This document shows positions 8,293 to 16,052 of a stretch of 25,201 nt of DNA, one piece after another. Source of the stretch: CANHEE01 sp043777755 (GTDB taxonomy: Bacteria; Bacteroidota; Bacteroidia; Chitinophagales; Saprospiraceae); the NCBI GenBank assembly GCA_043777755.1, contig JAYWHK010000174.1:1-25201 (forward strand). The letters are read 5' to 3'. Position numbers and translations under genes: made by a program. The notes beneath the pieces were generated by a model. It had not been told where the DNA came from. It saw nothing but the letters and a program-made list of their open reading frames with translations, and did no database searches. Numbering within the stretch: the first letter of the stretch is position 1; every line of letters begins with the position of its first letter.

Positions 8293-10437
8293 ATGAAAGC
8301 AAAAATTTTTACCTTAATGCTCCTATTCGGCATACAGCTTCTACAAGCGCAATATTATTACCCAAAATTAGAAATATTGAATCCCAAAGCACAATGGCAA
8401 AAAGATGTTCCAAGCATCGAAGAAGCACAAATTGTAGTCCGTCCGAAAGGTGTCTATATGGAATACAACATTTATTTGACGTATAACGCCAACTCTACGT
8501 CATTAAACAAAACAAGTGACACGACCGAAATCGTTCAATTCTTCAATCTTCCTCAAAATGCACTTATTACCGATTCTTGGCTTTGGGTAGGCAACACCAT
8601 TGTAAAAGCAGACATTTTGGACAGATGGACAGCTTCCCAAATTTACGAAGGCATCGTCAAACGCAATCAAGACCCGTCTATTCTGAAAAAAGTAAATGGA
8701 AATACTTACGAGTTCCGTATTTTTCCAATGCCTGGCGGAAAAACACGAAAAGTAAAATTAACAATACTAACGCCTATTAATTTTAATGGAAATAGAGCAA
8801 GCGCAGCCATTCCTGTCAATCTGATGAGTTTGTCAAAATTGGCTTTAAAAAATTTCAGCCTAATAATTCCAACAATTGGAACTTGGAGTAATCCTAAAAT
8901 TGATGAAATGAATAATTTAGCGTTTTTATCTTCATCAAATACAACCGTAGGTAATTTTTTAGAGGCGAATATTCCATACAATAGACAAAACAATATGACC
9001 ATCAGTTTTGACAATCCTATGAAAGAAGGTGTTTATGTAGCAAAATACCAACAGGGCAAAGAAAATTATTATGCGATGGCGATACAGCCAAGTATTCTTC
9101 AATATAGCAGTGAAAAGTCTAAAAAAATAACGTTTGCTATTTCACATGACGTTTTTGAAACAAATATCAACATCAAAACACTTTTATCTGATTTAAAAAC
9201 TTTAATCAAGAACACATTTAATCCAACAGATTCTTTTAACATCGTTTATTTTGATGGACTAAAATCCAAAACGATAAGTAACCAATGGATTGGTGTCAAT
9301 AACACTCAACTCGAAAACACTTTTAAAACTTTGGAGTTGGAAACACTTTCTGAGCCTAATTTATCAGGCGTTTTGGTCGAAAGTATTGAGTATAACAAAA
9401 AAGCAAATGGCGATGCGATTGTATTGTGTGCAGCAACTGACCAACACAGTACTACTGCAAAAGCCAATACATTGATGACTGCCTTAGAAAAAACATATCC
9501 TAAGCTACCTGTTATTCATGTGATAGACTACAATAACTATGGAGCAAACAGCACTTGGAACAGCAGCACGGGAACTTATTATTACGGAAATGAATATTTT
9601 TATAATTTATTAACTCAAAAAACAGGCGGCAACTACGGTTCTTGGCGTACAACGAACAATATAAGCAAAAATTTCAATCAATATGCCAGCGAAATATTTT
9701 ACGGACTCAATGGTTTGTTGAAAAATTTTGACCTTTACACGACGCTGAACAGCGGTTATTGTTATGCTCGATTAGATATTGGCAATCCTTTGACCTCTAT
9801 TGTTTCTTTGAATCAAACCATTATTCAAACTGGCAAATTTGAAGGAACTTTCCCCATGAGTATTCAAATCGCAGGAGAATACAACAACCAAAGTTTTTTC
9901 AAAACCATCCAAATCCCAGATTCAGATATTAGCGTTTCGGATTCTACGATTGGGCAAATTTGGACAGGTGCTTATTTAGCAAGCAACGAAGGAAAATCTG
10001 GATTGAGCAATGCTGCAATAAAAGACATCGTTAGTCTAAGTATAAAGAAACGAGTACTTTCTACCTACACGGCTTTCTTAGCACTCGAACCAGGAATGTT
10101 AGACACAAAACCTTGTGCGACGTGTAAAGATGAAACCATCAAAGCAACAGCGACAGACGATATTGACCAAGACTCTGTCAGTATCAAAATATACCCGAAT
10201 CCTTTCAAAGAAAAAGTAACAATCGAAATCAGTACCAATAATAAAGATGAAAAAAATATTGGTTTGGAAATTCTAAATTTATCTGGACAAGTCATCTATC
10301 AAGATAAATCTACAAGTACAAACGATGAAAAAATAATAGTCACATGGGAAGCAGGCGAGCAGCCAAAAGGAATGTATATTGCCAGAATTAAATTTAACTC
10401 AAAAATATACAATACAAAATTAGTGAAAATGGAATAA
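8293..10437 (+). CDS. Secreted VIT-domain protein with degenerate vWA-like region and T9SS sorting domain
   Basis: A 714-residue exported protein. The N-terminal 19 residues are a signal peptide ending LLQAQ. Residues about 45-165 are a VIT (vault/inter-alpha-trypsin) domain: SQIYEGIVKRNQDPSIL followed by YEFRIFPMPGGKTRKVKLT is the family core. In this family a von Willebrand A domain normally follows. Here the matching strand (KITFAISHDVFETN, from about 278) lacks the DxSxS metal-binding motif, so metal-dependent ligand binding is unlikely. The last 87 residues (SVSIKIYPNPFKEK onward) are a T9SS type A sorting domain. The TAA stop coincides with the first bases of a palindromic repeat element. 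VIT proteins of this type are of unknown function in bacteria. A terminator lies downstream of the repeat. Confidence 0.85.
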   Translation: MKAKIFTLMLLFGIQLLQAQYYYPKLEILNPKAQWQKDVPSIEEAQIVVRPKGVYMEYNIYLTYNANSTSLNKTSDTTEIVQFFNLPQNALITDSWLWVGNTIVKADILDRWTASQIYEGIVKRNQDPSILKKVNGNTYEFRIFPMPGGKTRKVKLTILTPINFNGNRASAAIPVNLMSLSKLALKNFSLIIPTIGTWSNPKIDEMNNLAFLSSSNTTVGNFLEANIPYNRQNNMTISFDNPMKEGVYVAKYQQGKENYYAMAIQPSILQYSSEKSKKITFAISHDVFETNINIKTLLSDLKTLIKNTFNPTDSFNIVYFDGLKSKTISNQWIGVNNTQLENTFKTLELETLSEPNLSGVLVESIEYNKKANGDAIVLCAATDQHSTTAKANTLMTALEKTYPKLPVIHVIDYNNYGANSTWNSSTGTYYYGNEYFYNLLTQKTGGNYGSWRTTNNISKNFNQYASEIFYGLNGLLKNFDLYTTLNSGYCYARLDIGNPLTSIVSLNQTIIQTGKFEGTFPMSIQIAGEYNNQSFFKTIQIPDSDISVSDSTIGQIWTGAYLASNEGKSGLSNAAIKDIVSLSIKKRVLSTYTAFLALEPGMLDTKPCATCKDETIKATATDDIDQDSVSIKIYPNPFKEKVTIEISTNNKDEKNIGLEILNLSGQVIYQDKSTSTNDEKIIVTWEAGEQPKGMYIARIKFNSKIYNTKLVKME

Positions 10438-10549
10438 GCGGGCGTTCAAAATTGATTAGTATTATTTTGTCGTTGAGAAAAAAGTTATTTATGATTTTTT
10501 GAGCAATCGACTGAAAAAATAATACTAATTAATTTAGCCCCAATACTTA
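10435..10549 (+). repeat. MITE-like palindromic element, copy 1
   Basis: About 115 bp, matching the reverse complement of 15925-16040 over its whole length, with about five substitutions and three one-base indels by eye. Ends read TAAGCGGGCG and AATACTTA, so the termini are short inverted repeats. Most of the interior is an imperfect inverted repeat. In this copy the left inner arm has diverged (10471-10490), weakening the hairpin. It carries no open reading frame. It begins at the stop codon of the VIT gene. Ends in TA are compatible with insertion at TA, as in IS630/Tc1-mariner-derived elements, but no parent transposase is present in the window. Confidence 0.8.
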
Positions 10550-10572
10550 GAATAAATAAAATTTACTCGTTT

Positions 10573-10610
10573 AAGCGTTATCCACTGTCAAAGGGCTTTG
10601 GGTAACGCTT
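10573..10610 (+). terminator. Intrinsic terminator after the VIT gene and repeat
   Basis: An 11-bp stem (10573-10583 with 10600-10610, one G-T pair) with core AAGCGTTA and a 16-base loop is followed by TTTATTTT. It ends transcription coming from the VIT gene through repeat copy 1. Confidence 0.75.
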
Positions 10611-10711
10611 TTATTTTGACAAATATTTTTTTAATAAAAAAGAAAAAATAGCTTTTATTTTGAATTAAAAAATGGCTTTTACATATATTAAAATATATAT
10701 TTTTAATTTTT

Positions 10712-10743
10712 GTTGTGAAAATAGGAAAAAAAAACTATTTTTG
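10712..10743 (+). promoter_or_regulatory. Predicted promoter for the membrane pyrophosphatase
   Basis: TTG at 10713-10715 and TATTTTTG at 10736-10743 are 20 bases apart, fitting the Bacteroidota consensus. The start would be near 10750, giving an untranslated leader of about 110 bases before the ATG at 10864. Confidence 0.55.
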
Positions 10744-10863
10744 CACGTTTTTTCAGTAAGGAGATAACTGAGAGTAGTTTTAAATAACAATTACACCACT
10801 ACTTTTTAGCTCTTATTTTTAAAATTAAATTAAAAAGATTATAAAATTCCAACGTATTTAAAC

Positions 10864-13137
10864 ATGAGTAATTTAGTCTATTTTTTACCATTATTTGGTG
10901 TTGTTGCCTTGATTTACATGGCAATCCTATCTTCTTGGGTAGGCAAACAAGATGCAGGTGATGCTGCTATGCAAAATATTGCAAAGAAAATCGCTGACGG
11001 TGCGATGGCCTTTTTAAAAGCCGAATACCGTGTATTGGCAATCTTTGTTGTATTGGCAAGTGTTTTATTGTTCTTCCAAACAACTTTAGTAAGCACTTCA
11101 CATCCATTTATTGTTGTTTCTTTTGTAGTTGGTGCAATTTTCTCTGCATTGGCTGGTTACTTAGGAATGCGTATCGCAACAAAAGCGAATGTACGTACTA
11201 CTCAGGCAGCTCGTACAAGTTTAGCACAAGCTCTAAACGTATCTTTCCGTGGCGGTAGCGTTATGGGATTAGGCGTTGCAGGTTTGGCTGTATTGGGTCT
11301 TTGCTTGTTGTTTGCATTTTTATTCCAATGGTTCATGGGCGGCACTTATGCAGGTCCAGACAAAATGACTATTTTATTAGAAACATTGGCTGGTTTTTCT
11401 TTGGGTGCTGAATCTATCGCCTTGTTTGCTCGTGTAGGTGGAGGTATTTACACAAAAGCAGCGGACGTTGGAGCAGACTTAGTAGGAAAAGTAGAAGCTG
11501 GTATCCCAGAAGATGATCCTCGTAACCCAGCAACAATCGCTGACAACGTTGGTGACAATGTAGGTGACGTAGCTGGTATGGGTGCTGACTTATTTGGTTC
11601 TTATGTAGCAACTGTTTTGGCTTCAATGGTATTGGGTAACTATGTTATTCGTGATATTATCAATCAAACTGGTTCATATACAGATGATTTTGCCAATATG
11701 GGACCAATTTTATTGCCAATGGTAATTGCTGGTGTAGGTATTATTTTATCTATCATTGGAATGAACTTGGTAAGCGTTAAAGGTGACAAAGTAGATTCAA
11801 ACGCTGTTCAAGGCGCATTGAATCGTGGCAACTGGATTTCATTAATCTTGACAGGTGTTGTTTGTTATTTCTTGATTCATGCAATGTTGCCAGCAACAAT
11901 CAACATGAGTGTTTTCAATAACGGTGCATTTACTTATATTACGACTACTCCAATGAATGTATTTTATGCAGTATTGGTTGGTTTGGGTGTAGGTGCTGCG
12001 ATTTCTGCCATTACAGAATACTATACGGGTTCTGGTACAACGCCAGTAATGAATATTATTCGTCAATCTGCAACGGGTGCAGCAACGAACATCATCGCAG
12101 GTTTAGCAACAGGTATGATGTCCACGTTGATGCCAATTATTTTGTTTGCAGCAGCAATTTGGTCAGCGTATGAGTTTGCAGGATTTTATGGTGTTGCGAT
12201 TGCAGCATCAGCAATGATGGCAACGACTGCGATGCAGTTGGCAATTGATGCTTTCGGTCCAATTGCGGATAACGCAGGTGGTATTGCTGAAATGTGTCAC
12301 TTACCAGAAGAAGTTCGTGAAAAAACAGACGTTTTGGATTCAGTAGGTAACACAACGGCAGCAATCGGTAAAGGTTTTGCAATCGCTTCGGCAGCTTTGA
12401 CAGCTTTGGCATTGTTTGCAGCGTATGTAACTTTTACAGGTATTCAAGGTATCAATATCTTCAATGCAAAAGTATTGGCAGCATTATTTATTGGTGGTAT
12501 GATTCCTGTAGTATTCTCTGCTTTGGCAATGAGTGCAGTAGGTCGTGCAGCAATGGATATGGTAGAGGAAGTTCGTCGTCAGTTCCGTGAAATCCCAGGA
12601 ATTATGGAAGGCACAGGCGAACCAGAATATGAAAAATGTATCGAAATCTCAACACAAGCAGCTTTGCGTGAAATGATGATGCCAGGTGCAATCACTATTA
12701 TCACACCAATTATTGTTGGTTTTGTGATGGGTGCAGAAGCATTGGGTGGTTACATGGCAGGTGTTACTGTTTCTGGTGTTCTTTGGGCAATCTTCCAATC
12801 AAACGCAGGTGGTGCTTGGGACAATGCTAAAAAAGCATTTGAAAAAGGTGTTGATATTAATGGTGAGATTTTTTACAAAAAATCTGAACCACACAAGGCA
12901 GCAGTTGTTGGAGATACCGTAGGTGATCCATTCAAAGATACGTCTGGTCCATCTATGAATATCTTGATAAAATTAACTTGTTTGGTAGGTTTGACTATAG
13001 CTCCGATTTTAGCACAAGTAGAAGGTCGTGGTCATGGTGCTACTGCTCCTCACGGAAATGTACAACCTAAACAAGAGCAAATGAAAGTAACAACTTCTGC
13101 AAATACAGATGCTACTTATATGCAATTGGCAAAATAA
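10864..13137 (+). CDS. hppA: Potassium-dependent membrane pyrophosphatase, probably proton-pumping
   Basis: An integral inner-membrane pump of 757 residues that couples hydrolysis of pyrophosphate to ion export. Catalytic loops are intact: DVGADLVGKVE (201-211), EDDPRNP (216-222), DNVGDNVGD (227-235) and DAFGPIADNAGG (462-473). GNTTAAIGKG (495-504) has Ala and Gly at the two positions that mark potassium-dependent enzymes; potassium-independent ones have Lys and Thr. The gate glutamate of sodium pumps (DLFES) is Gly here (ADLFGSY), while a glutamate appears one helix earlier (GFSLGAES, E183). From what I recall, this is the arrangement of Flavobacterium johnsoniae-type proton pumps, so proton transport is favoured over sodium. 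The C-terminus adds a hydrophilic tail with two His and several Gln and Lys. It has its own promoter and terminator. Confidence 0.95.
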   Translation: MSNLVYFLPLFGVVALIYMAILSSWVGKQDAGDAAMQNIAKKIADGAMAFLKAEYRVLAIFVVLASVLLFFQTTLVSTSHPFIVVSFVVGAIFSALAGYLGMRIATKANVRTTQAARTSLAQALNVSFRGGSVMGLGVAGLAVLGLCLLFAFLFQWFMGGTYAGPDKMTILLETLAGFSLGAESIALFARVGGGIYTKAADVGADLVGKVEAGIPEDDPRNPATIADNVGDNVGDVAGMGADLFGSYVATVLASMVLGNYVIRDIINQTGSYTDDFANMGPILLPMVIAGVGIILSIIGMNLVSVKGDKVDSNAVQGALNRGNWISLILTGVVCYFLIHAMLPATINMSVFNNGAFTYITTTPMNVFYAVLVGLGVGAAISAITEYYTGSGTTPVMNIIRQSATGAATNIIAGLATGMMSTLMPIILFAAAIWSAYEFAGFYGVAIAASAMMATTAMQLAIDAFGPIADNAGGIAEMCHLPEEVREKTDVLDSVGNTTAAIGKGFAIASAALTALALFAAYVTFTGIQGINIFNAKVLAALFIGGMIPVVFSALAMSAVGRAAMDMVEEVRRQFREIPGIMEGTGEPEYEKCIEISTQAALREMMMPGAITIITPIIVGFVMGAEALGGYMAGVTVSGVLWAIFQSNAGGAWDNAKKAFEKGVDINGEIFYKKSEPHKAAVVGDTVGDPFKDTSGPSMNILIKLTCLVGLTIAPILAQVEGRGHGATAPHGNVQPKQEQMKVTTSANTDATYMQLAK

Positions 13138-13446
13138 GAAATTAAATTTTCTTTTTGTAAAATAAAAAAACACCCAACGGTTAAAAAACTGTTGGGTGTT
13201 TTTTATTTTATTAAAACTATTTTCTCTTACTAAATAATTTTTATAGAAGGTTCTTTTGTTAAAAAAATTGTTAAAATTTTGTTTAAAAAAGCTATTTTAA
13301 CCTGATTTTGTAAAAAAAATATGCAAATATCAATCTTTTATTATAATTTTGTAAAACTATAATAACATCTTACACACTAAATACGTTATTATAGCCTGAA
13401 AGCCTTTTTACTGTTCCCCAAAATTGTTTCACGAAGTATTTCCACA
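13138..13446. other. Non-coding region between hppA and the OmpA-like gene
   Basis: About 309 bases. Apart from the hppA terminator it is AT-rich. An exact TAATTTTG box (13344-13351) could be the -7 element of the OmpA-like gene, but no TTG lies at the right distance upstream. No small gene is supported. Confidence 0.5.
13165..13204 (+). terminator. Intrinsic terminator after hppA
   Basis: A perfect 14-bp stem (13165-13178 with 13191-13204) with core CACCCAAC/GTTGGGTG and a 12-base loop; its right arm ends in a T run that continues downstream. It starts 27 bases after the hppA stop. Confidence 0.9.
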
Positions 13447-14598
13447 ATGGATTTTAGGACTGTATATTCATACATCATTTTTAATTTTTTCTTTGCTACC
13501 GCTTTTGCACAGCAAAAAGAAGCACCTATTAAGTTGCTCAATCCGTCATTTGAAGGACCTCAAAGAGCAAGCATTCTTCCACCCAATTGGATGAGTTGCG
13601 GCTCGGCTTTAGAATCTGAACCTGACACTCAACCAGGAGCATTCAAAGTTGAAAAAATACCACAAAATGGCGTTTCTTATTTAGGCTTGGTTGTTAGAGA
13701 TAATGATACCAAAGAAGCCGTAGGACAAAGACTACCAACTCCTCTAAAAGTAGATTATTGCTATTCCTTTAGTATATGGCTTTGTAAGTCAGAAATATAC
13801 CTTAGCCGAAGTTCTACTTCAGGACAAGAAGCAAATTATGCTACTCCTGTAAAATTACGTATTTATGCTGGCAATAATTATTGTGAAAAAGCCGAACTTT
13901 TAGCCGAAACAGCTGAAATAACAACGATGAATTGGGCAGAATACAAATTTGAGTTCAAACCTAAAAAAGATTATTCTTATATTTCGTTTGAAGCAAGCCA
14001 CAAGACACCAACGTTGGTTTCCTACAATGGCAATATTCTTTTAGACAATGCCTCTGTTTTGACACCGAAATATTGTGGTCGCCAAGTGGCATCTACCAAT
14101 GGAACGAAACCAAAACCCAATACAGGCGGAACAAAACCTAAGCCTAATACAGGAACGGGAGGCAGCGTCGCAAGTGTTCCAACAAACATTCCAAACCCTT
14201 ATGATAATATAGCCAAAACAAGTATTTATGACAGAAAAAATCTAAAAGTTGGTCAAACTATTGGCATTGAAAAACTATATTTTGATGCAGATAGTACCCG
14301 TTTAAAAAGAGAATGTATTCCTGTTTTAGATGAATTGTACCAATTTATGTCTGGCAATACTGATTTGGCAATAGAAATTGGAGGACATACGAATGATATT
14401 CCACCCGATGAATTTTGTGATAAATTATCATCATCTCGTGCAAAAGCAGTTGCCGAGTACCTTATCAATAAAGGAATTAGCGACAGTCGAGTAAAATTCC
14501 GTGGCTATGGAAAGCGACAGCCTTTGTATCCAAATGTCAATACTGACAACCGACGACGGAATCAGCGAGTAGAAATTAAAATTCTATCTATAGGATAA
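13447..14598 (+). CDS. Secreted lectin-like / OmpA-family peptidoglycan-binding protein
   Basis: A 383-residue envelope protein. Residues 1-21 are a signal peptide ending in AFA. Residues about 28-205 form a beta-sandwich-like domain: LLNPSFEGPQ near the start, then PPNWMSCG and YLGLVVRDN, closing with YNGNILLDNASV. This resembles carbohydrate-binding-type modules fused to OmpA domains in many Bacteroidota. A flexible linker follows (about 212-250), with GTKPKPNTG repeated twice in tandem. Residues about 268-380 are an OmpA C-terminal domain (LYFDADSTRLK, IEIGGHTND, LSSSRAKAVAEYL, NRRRNQRVEI) that should hold the protein to peptidoglycan. The ligand of the first domain is unknown. It is convergent with the deacetylase gene and shares its terminator, so the two are not co-transcribed. 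Confidence 0.85.
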   Translation: MDFRTVYSYIIFNFFFATAFAQQKEAPIKLLNPSFEGPQRASILPPNWMSCGSALESEPDTQPGAFKVEKIPQNGVSYLGLVVRDNDTKEAVGQRLPTPLKVDYCYSFSIWLCKSEIYLSRSSTSGQEANYATPVKLRIYAGNNYCEKAELLAETAEITTMNWAEYKFEFKPKKDYSYISFEASHKTPTLVSYNGNILLDNASVLTPKYCGRQVASTNGTKPKPNTGGTKPKPNTGTGGSVASVPTNIPNPYDNIAKTSIYDRKNLKVGQTIGIEKLYFDADSTRLKRECIPVLDELYQFMSGNTDLAIEIGGHTNDIPPDEFCDKLSSSRAKAVAEYLINKGISDSRVKFRGYGKRQPLYPNVNTDNRRRNQRVEIKILSIG

Positions 14599-14635
14599 AA
14601 AAAGCGAGTAGTTTTAATTAACTACTCGCTTTTTT
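14598..14635. terminator. Bidirectional terminator between convergent genes
   Basis: A perfect 16-bp stem (14598-14613 with 14620-14635) has A run, GCGAGTAG core and T run, and a 6-base loop. It serves the OmpA-like gene on the plus strand and the deacetylase on the minus strand, whose stop is 8 bases away. Confidence 0.9.
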
Positions 14636-14642
14636 TATTAGA

Positions 14643-15335
14643 CTATGCAATGGATAATTCCATTTCAGGATTAGAAGAATGTATAGATGGAATCAAGCTA
14701 TTATTTTTAGCTCTTAGCATTTCGACATTCAAAGCCTTAAAAGTGTAACCCTGTGTTGCGAAATATTCCAATGTTCTTGGTAGTGTATAATACAAATTCT
14801 CTTGCGCTTTGATACTATCATGGAAAACAACAATTGAACCTGGTCGAGCATTGTTCACCACATTCAATAAGCAATCTTCTGGACTAATATCTTTGTCAAA
14901 ATCACCACTCAAAACATCCCACATTACAATGTCATAATGACGACTTAAAAATTGAGTTTGCCCTGGTGAGATTCGCCCGTAAGGCGGACGAAACATTGAA
15001 CTATTTACCAAACGGGCGCAGCGTCTAACATTGTGAAAATATTCAATATTGTCACTTTCCCAACCGTTCATGTGGCTGTATGTATGGTTTCCTACATTGT
15101 GTCCAGCGTTGATAACTTGCTTGAACGTTTCATGGTTTTTTTCTACATTTGCGCCAACACAAAAGAAAGTAGCTTTTGCATTGTATTTTTCTAATTGTTC
15201 CAGAACCCAAGGTGTTACCTCTGGAATAGGACCATCATCAAAAGTAAGGTAAATGACTTTTTCTTCGGTAGGGACACGCCAAGAGAAAGTCGGAAAAAGA
15301 CTTTGGATGAACACGGGAGTTTTTACAAGATACAT
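14643..15335 (-). CDS. Polysaccharide deacetylase (NodB homology, CE4 family)
   Basis: A 230-residue metal-dependent enzyme that removes acetyl groups from N-acetylated sugars, in peptidoglycan or another glycan. All five CE4 motifs are visible: TFDDGP (D33, D34), NHTYSH (H84, H88 as metal ligands), RPPYG (116-120), a WDVLSGDFD block (139-147) and VVFHDS (H172). The protein is little more than the NodB domain. It has no clear signal peptide or transmembrane anchor, only a short hydrophobic stretch in the first 17 residues, so its location is uncertain. A tail of about 20 polar residues follows the domain. The natural substrate cannot be read from the sequence. No good promoter was found upstream. 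Confidence 0.9.
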   Translation of the reverse strand: MYLVKTPVFIQSLFPTFSWRVPTEEKVIYLTFDDGPIPEVTPWVLEQLEKYNAKATFFCVGANVEKNHETFKQVINAGHNVGNHTYSHMNGWESDNIEYFHNVRRCARLVNSSMFRPPYGRISPGQTQFLSRHYDIVMWDVLSGDFDKDISPEDCLLNVVNNARPGSIVVFHDSIKAQENLYYTLPRTLEYFATQGYTFKALNVEMLRAKNNSLIPSIHSSNPEMELSIA

Positions 15336-15770
15336 GATGCTGAAGATTTGGGTTTAAAGAGTACGGGACAATCTTTTAGTTTTCTGTGCGTACTATTCTC
15401 TGGTTAAAAATTAAAATTGCTTTATTGTGTTTAAAGTTTGCTAAAATCTACTTTTTGTAATATAATAATACACTTACAACATTAAAAACGATATTTTGGT
15501 TCAAAATGCTGCCTTATAAAATTATTTTTTTTTATAAAAATAAAAAAAATAGTTTTTCTAATACAAAGTCATATAACGTACCCAAAAGGTTAAAAATTGT
15601 ACAATTAAAAAATTTAAGTATTTTTATTTTTATATAATATATTCATAATCAATTAATTAAAAAATAATTTAAATTATTTTTAATTTTTTTTCAAAAAACA
15701 CTTGCATTATTCAAAAACCTGACGTATCTTTGCACCGCAATTAAGAACAAAGGTTGTCTTACTGCAATAA
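15336..15770. other. Long AT-rich non-coding region between the deacetylase and tRNA-Val
   Basis: These 435 bases lie between divergent units. The only clear element is the tRNA promoter at 15702-15732. Between 15530 and 15700 the sequence is almost pure A and T. No open reading frame of convincing composition and no known RNA was recognised. Confidence 0.6.
15702..15732 (+). promoter_or_regulatory. Promoter for tRNA-Val
   Basis: TTG at 15702-15704 and TATCTTTG at 15725-15732 are 20 bases apart, the optimal Bacteroidota arrangement. The start would be near 15739, about 30 bases before the mature tRNA. Confidence 0.75.
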
Positions 15771-15848
15771 GGGTGATTAGCTCAGCTGGTTCAGAGCATC
15801 TCGCTTACACCGAGAGGGTCGGAGGTTCGAATCCTTCATCACCCACCA
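15771..15848 (+). tRNA. tRNA-Val (anticodon TAC)
   Basis: A full cloverleaf can be drawn: acceptor GGGTGAT with ATCACCC, D arm GCTC/GAGC, anticodon stem TCTCG/CGAGA with loop CTTACAC (anticodon TAC at 15806-15808), and T arm GGAGG-TTCGAAT-CCTTC with one G-T pair. The discriminator base is A and CCA is encoded. It reads GUA and probably other valine codons. It is a single-gene unit with its own promoter and terminator. Confidence 0.97.
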
Positions 15849-15877
15849 AAGCCATCAAGATTATTCTTGGTGGCTTT
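15848..15877 (+). terminator. Intrinsic terminator after tRNA-Val
   Basis: A 12-bp stem (15848-15859 with 15866-15877, one G-T pair) with core GCCATCAAG and a 6-base loop is followed by a T run. It begins at the last base of the encoded CCA. Confidence 0.85.
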
Positions 15878-15924
15878 TTTGTTTTTATTTTTTTGGTTAA
15901 ACTTTTTTAAAGTTATTTTTTACA

Positions 15925-16040
15925 TAAGTATTGGGCTAAATTAATTAGTATTATTTTTTTCAGTCGATTGCTCAAAAAGTTATAAATAACTTTTTGAGCA
16001 ATCGACAAAATAATACTAATCAATTTTGAACGCCCGCTTA
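15925..16040 (-). repeat. MITE-like palindromic element, copy 2
   Basis: About 116 bp, the inverted counterpart of 10435-10549 (roughly 93 percent identical by eye). Here the interior hairpin is intact: 15963-15983 and 15986-16006 form a perfect 21-bp stem with a 2-base spacer. It is extended outward by a perfect 14-bp stem (15944-15957 with 16007-16020) after a 5-base bulge. It ends 12 bases before the fabG ATG, so it must influence or contain part of the fabG leader. No coding capacity. Confidence 0.85.
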
Positions 16041-16052
16041 AAAAACTAAAAT

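Larger units (their letters stand above)
10438..10863. other. Non-coding region between the VIT gene and the pyrophosphatase
   Basis: This 426-base gap holds repeat copy 1, a terminator, a promoter and a leader of about 110 bases. The leader contains AAGGAGATAACTGAGAG near 10759-10775 and a possible AGTAGT/ACTACT stem. No further gene or recognised riboswitch was seen. Confidence 0.7.

Noticed and set aside
8166..8486. 106-codon open frame starting before the VIT gene
   Set aside because: It overlaps the VIT gene start in another frame; the signal peptide and VIT domain clearly identify the real frame.
10759..10780. CTGAGAG in the hppA leader, suggesting a thiamine pyrophosphate riboswitch
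   Set aside because: Only the short CTGAGA string is present; the other conserved blocks of the thi box are absent and hppA is not a thiamine gene.
13424..13436. TGTTTCACG upstream of the OmpA-like gene as a fourth parS site
   Set aside because: Only the left half matches; the right half (AAGTATT) breaks the palindrome.
10435..16040. Composite transposon formed by the two inverted repeats
   Set aside because: Neither copy encodes a transposase and the genes between them are ordinary chromosomal genes, so only passive recombination between copies is plausible.
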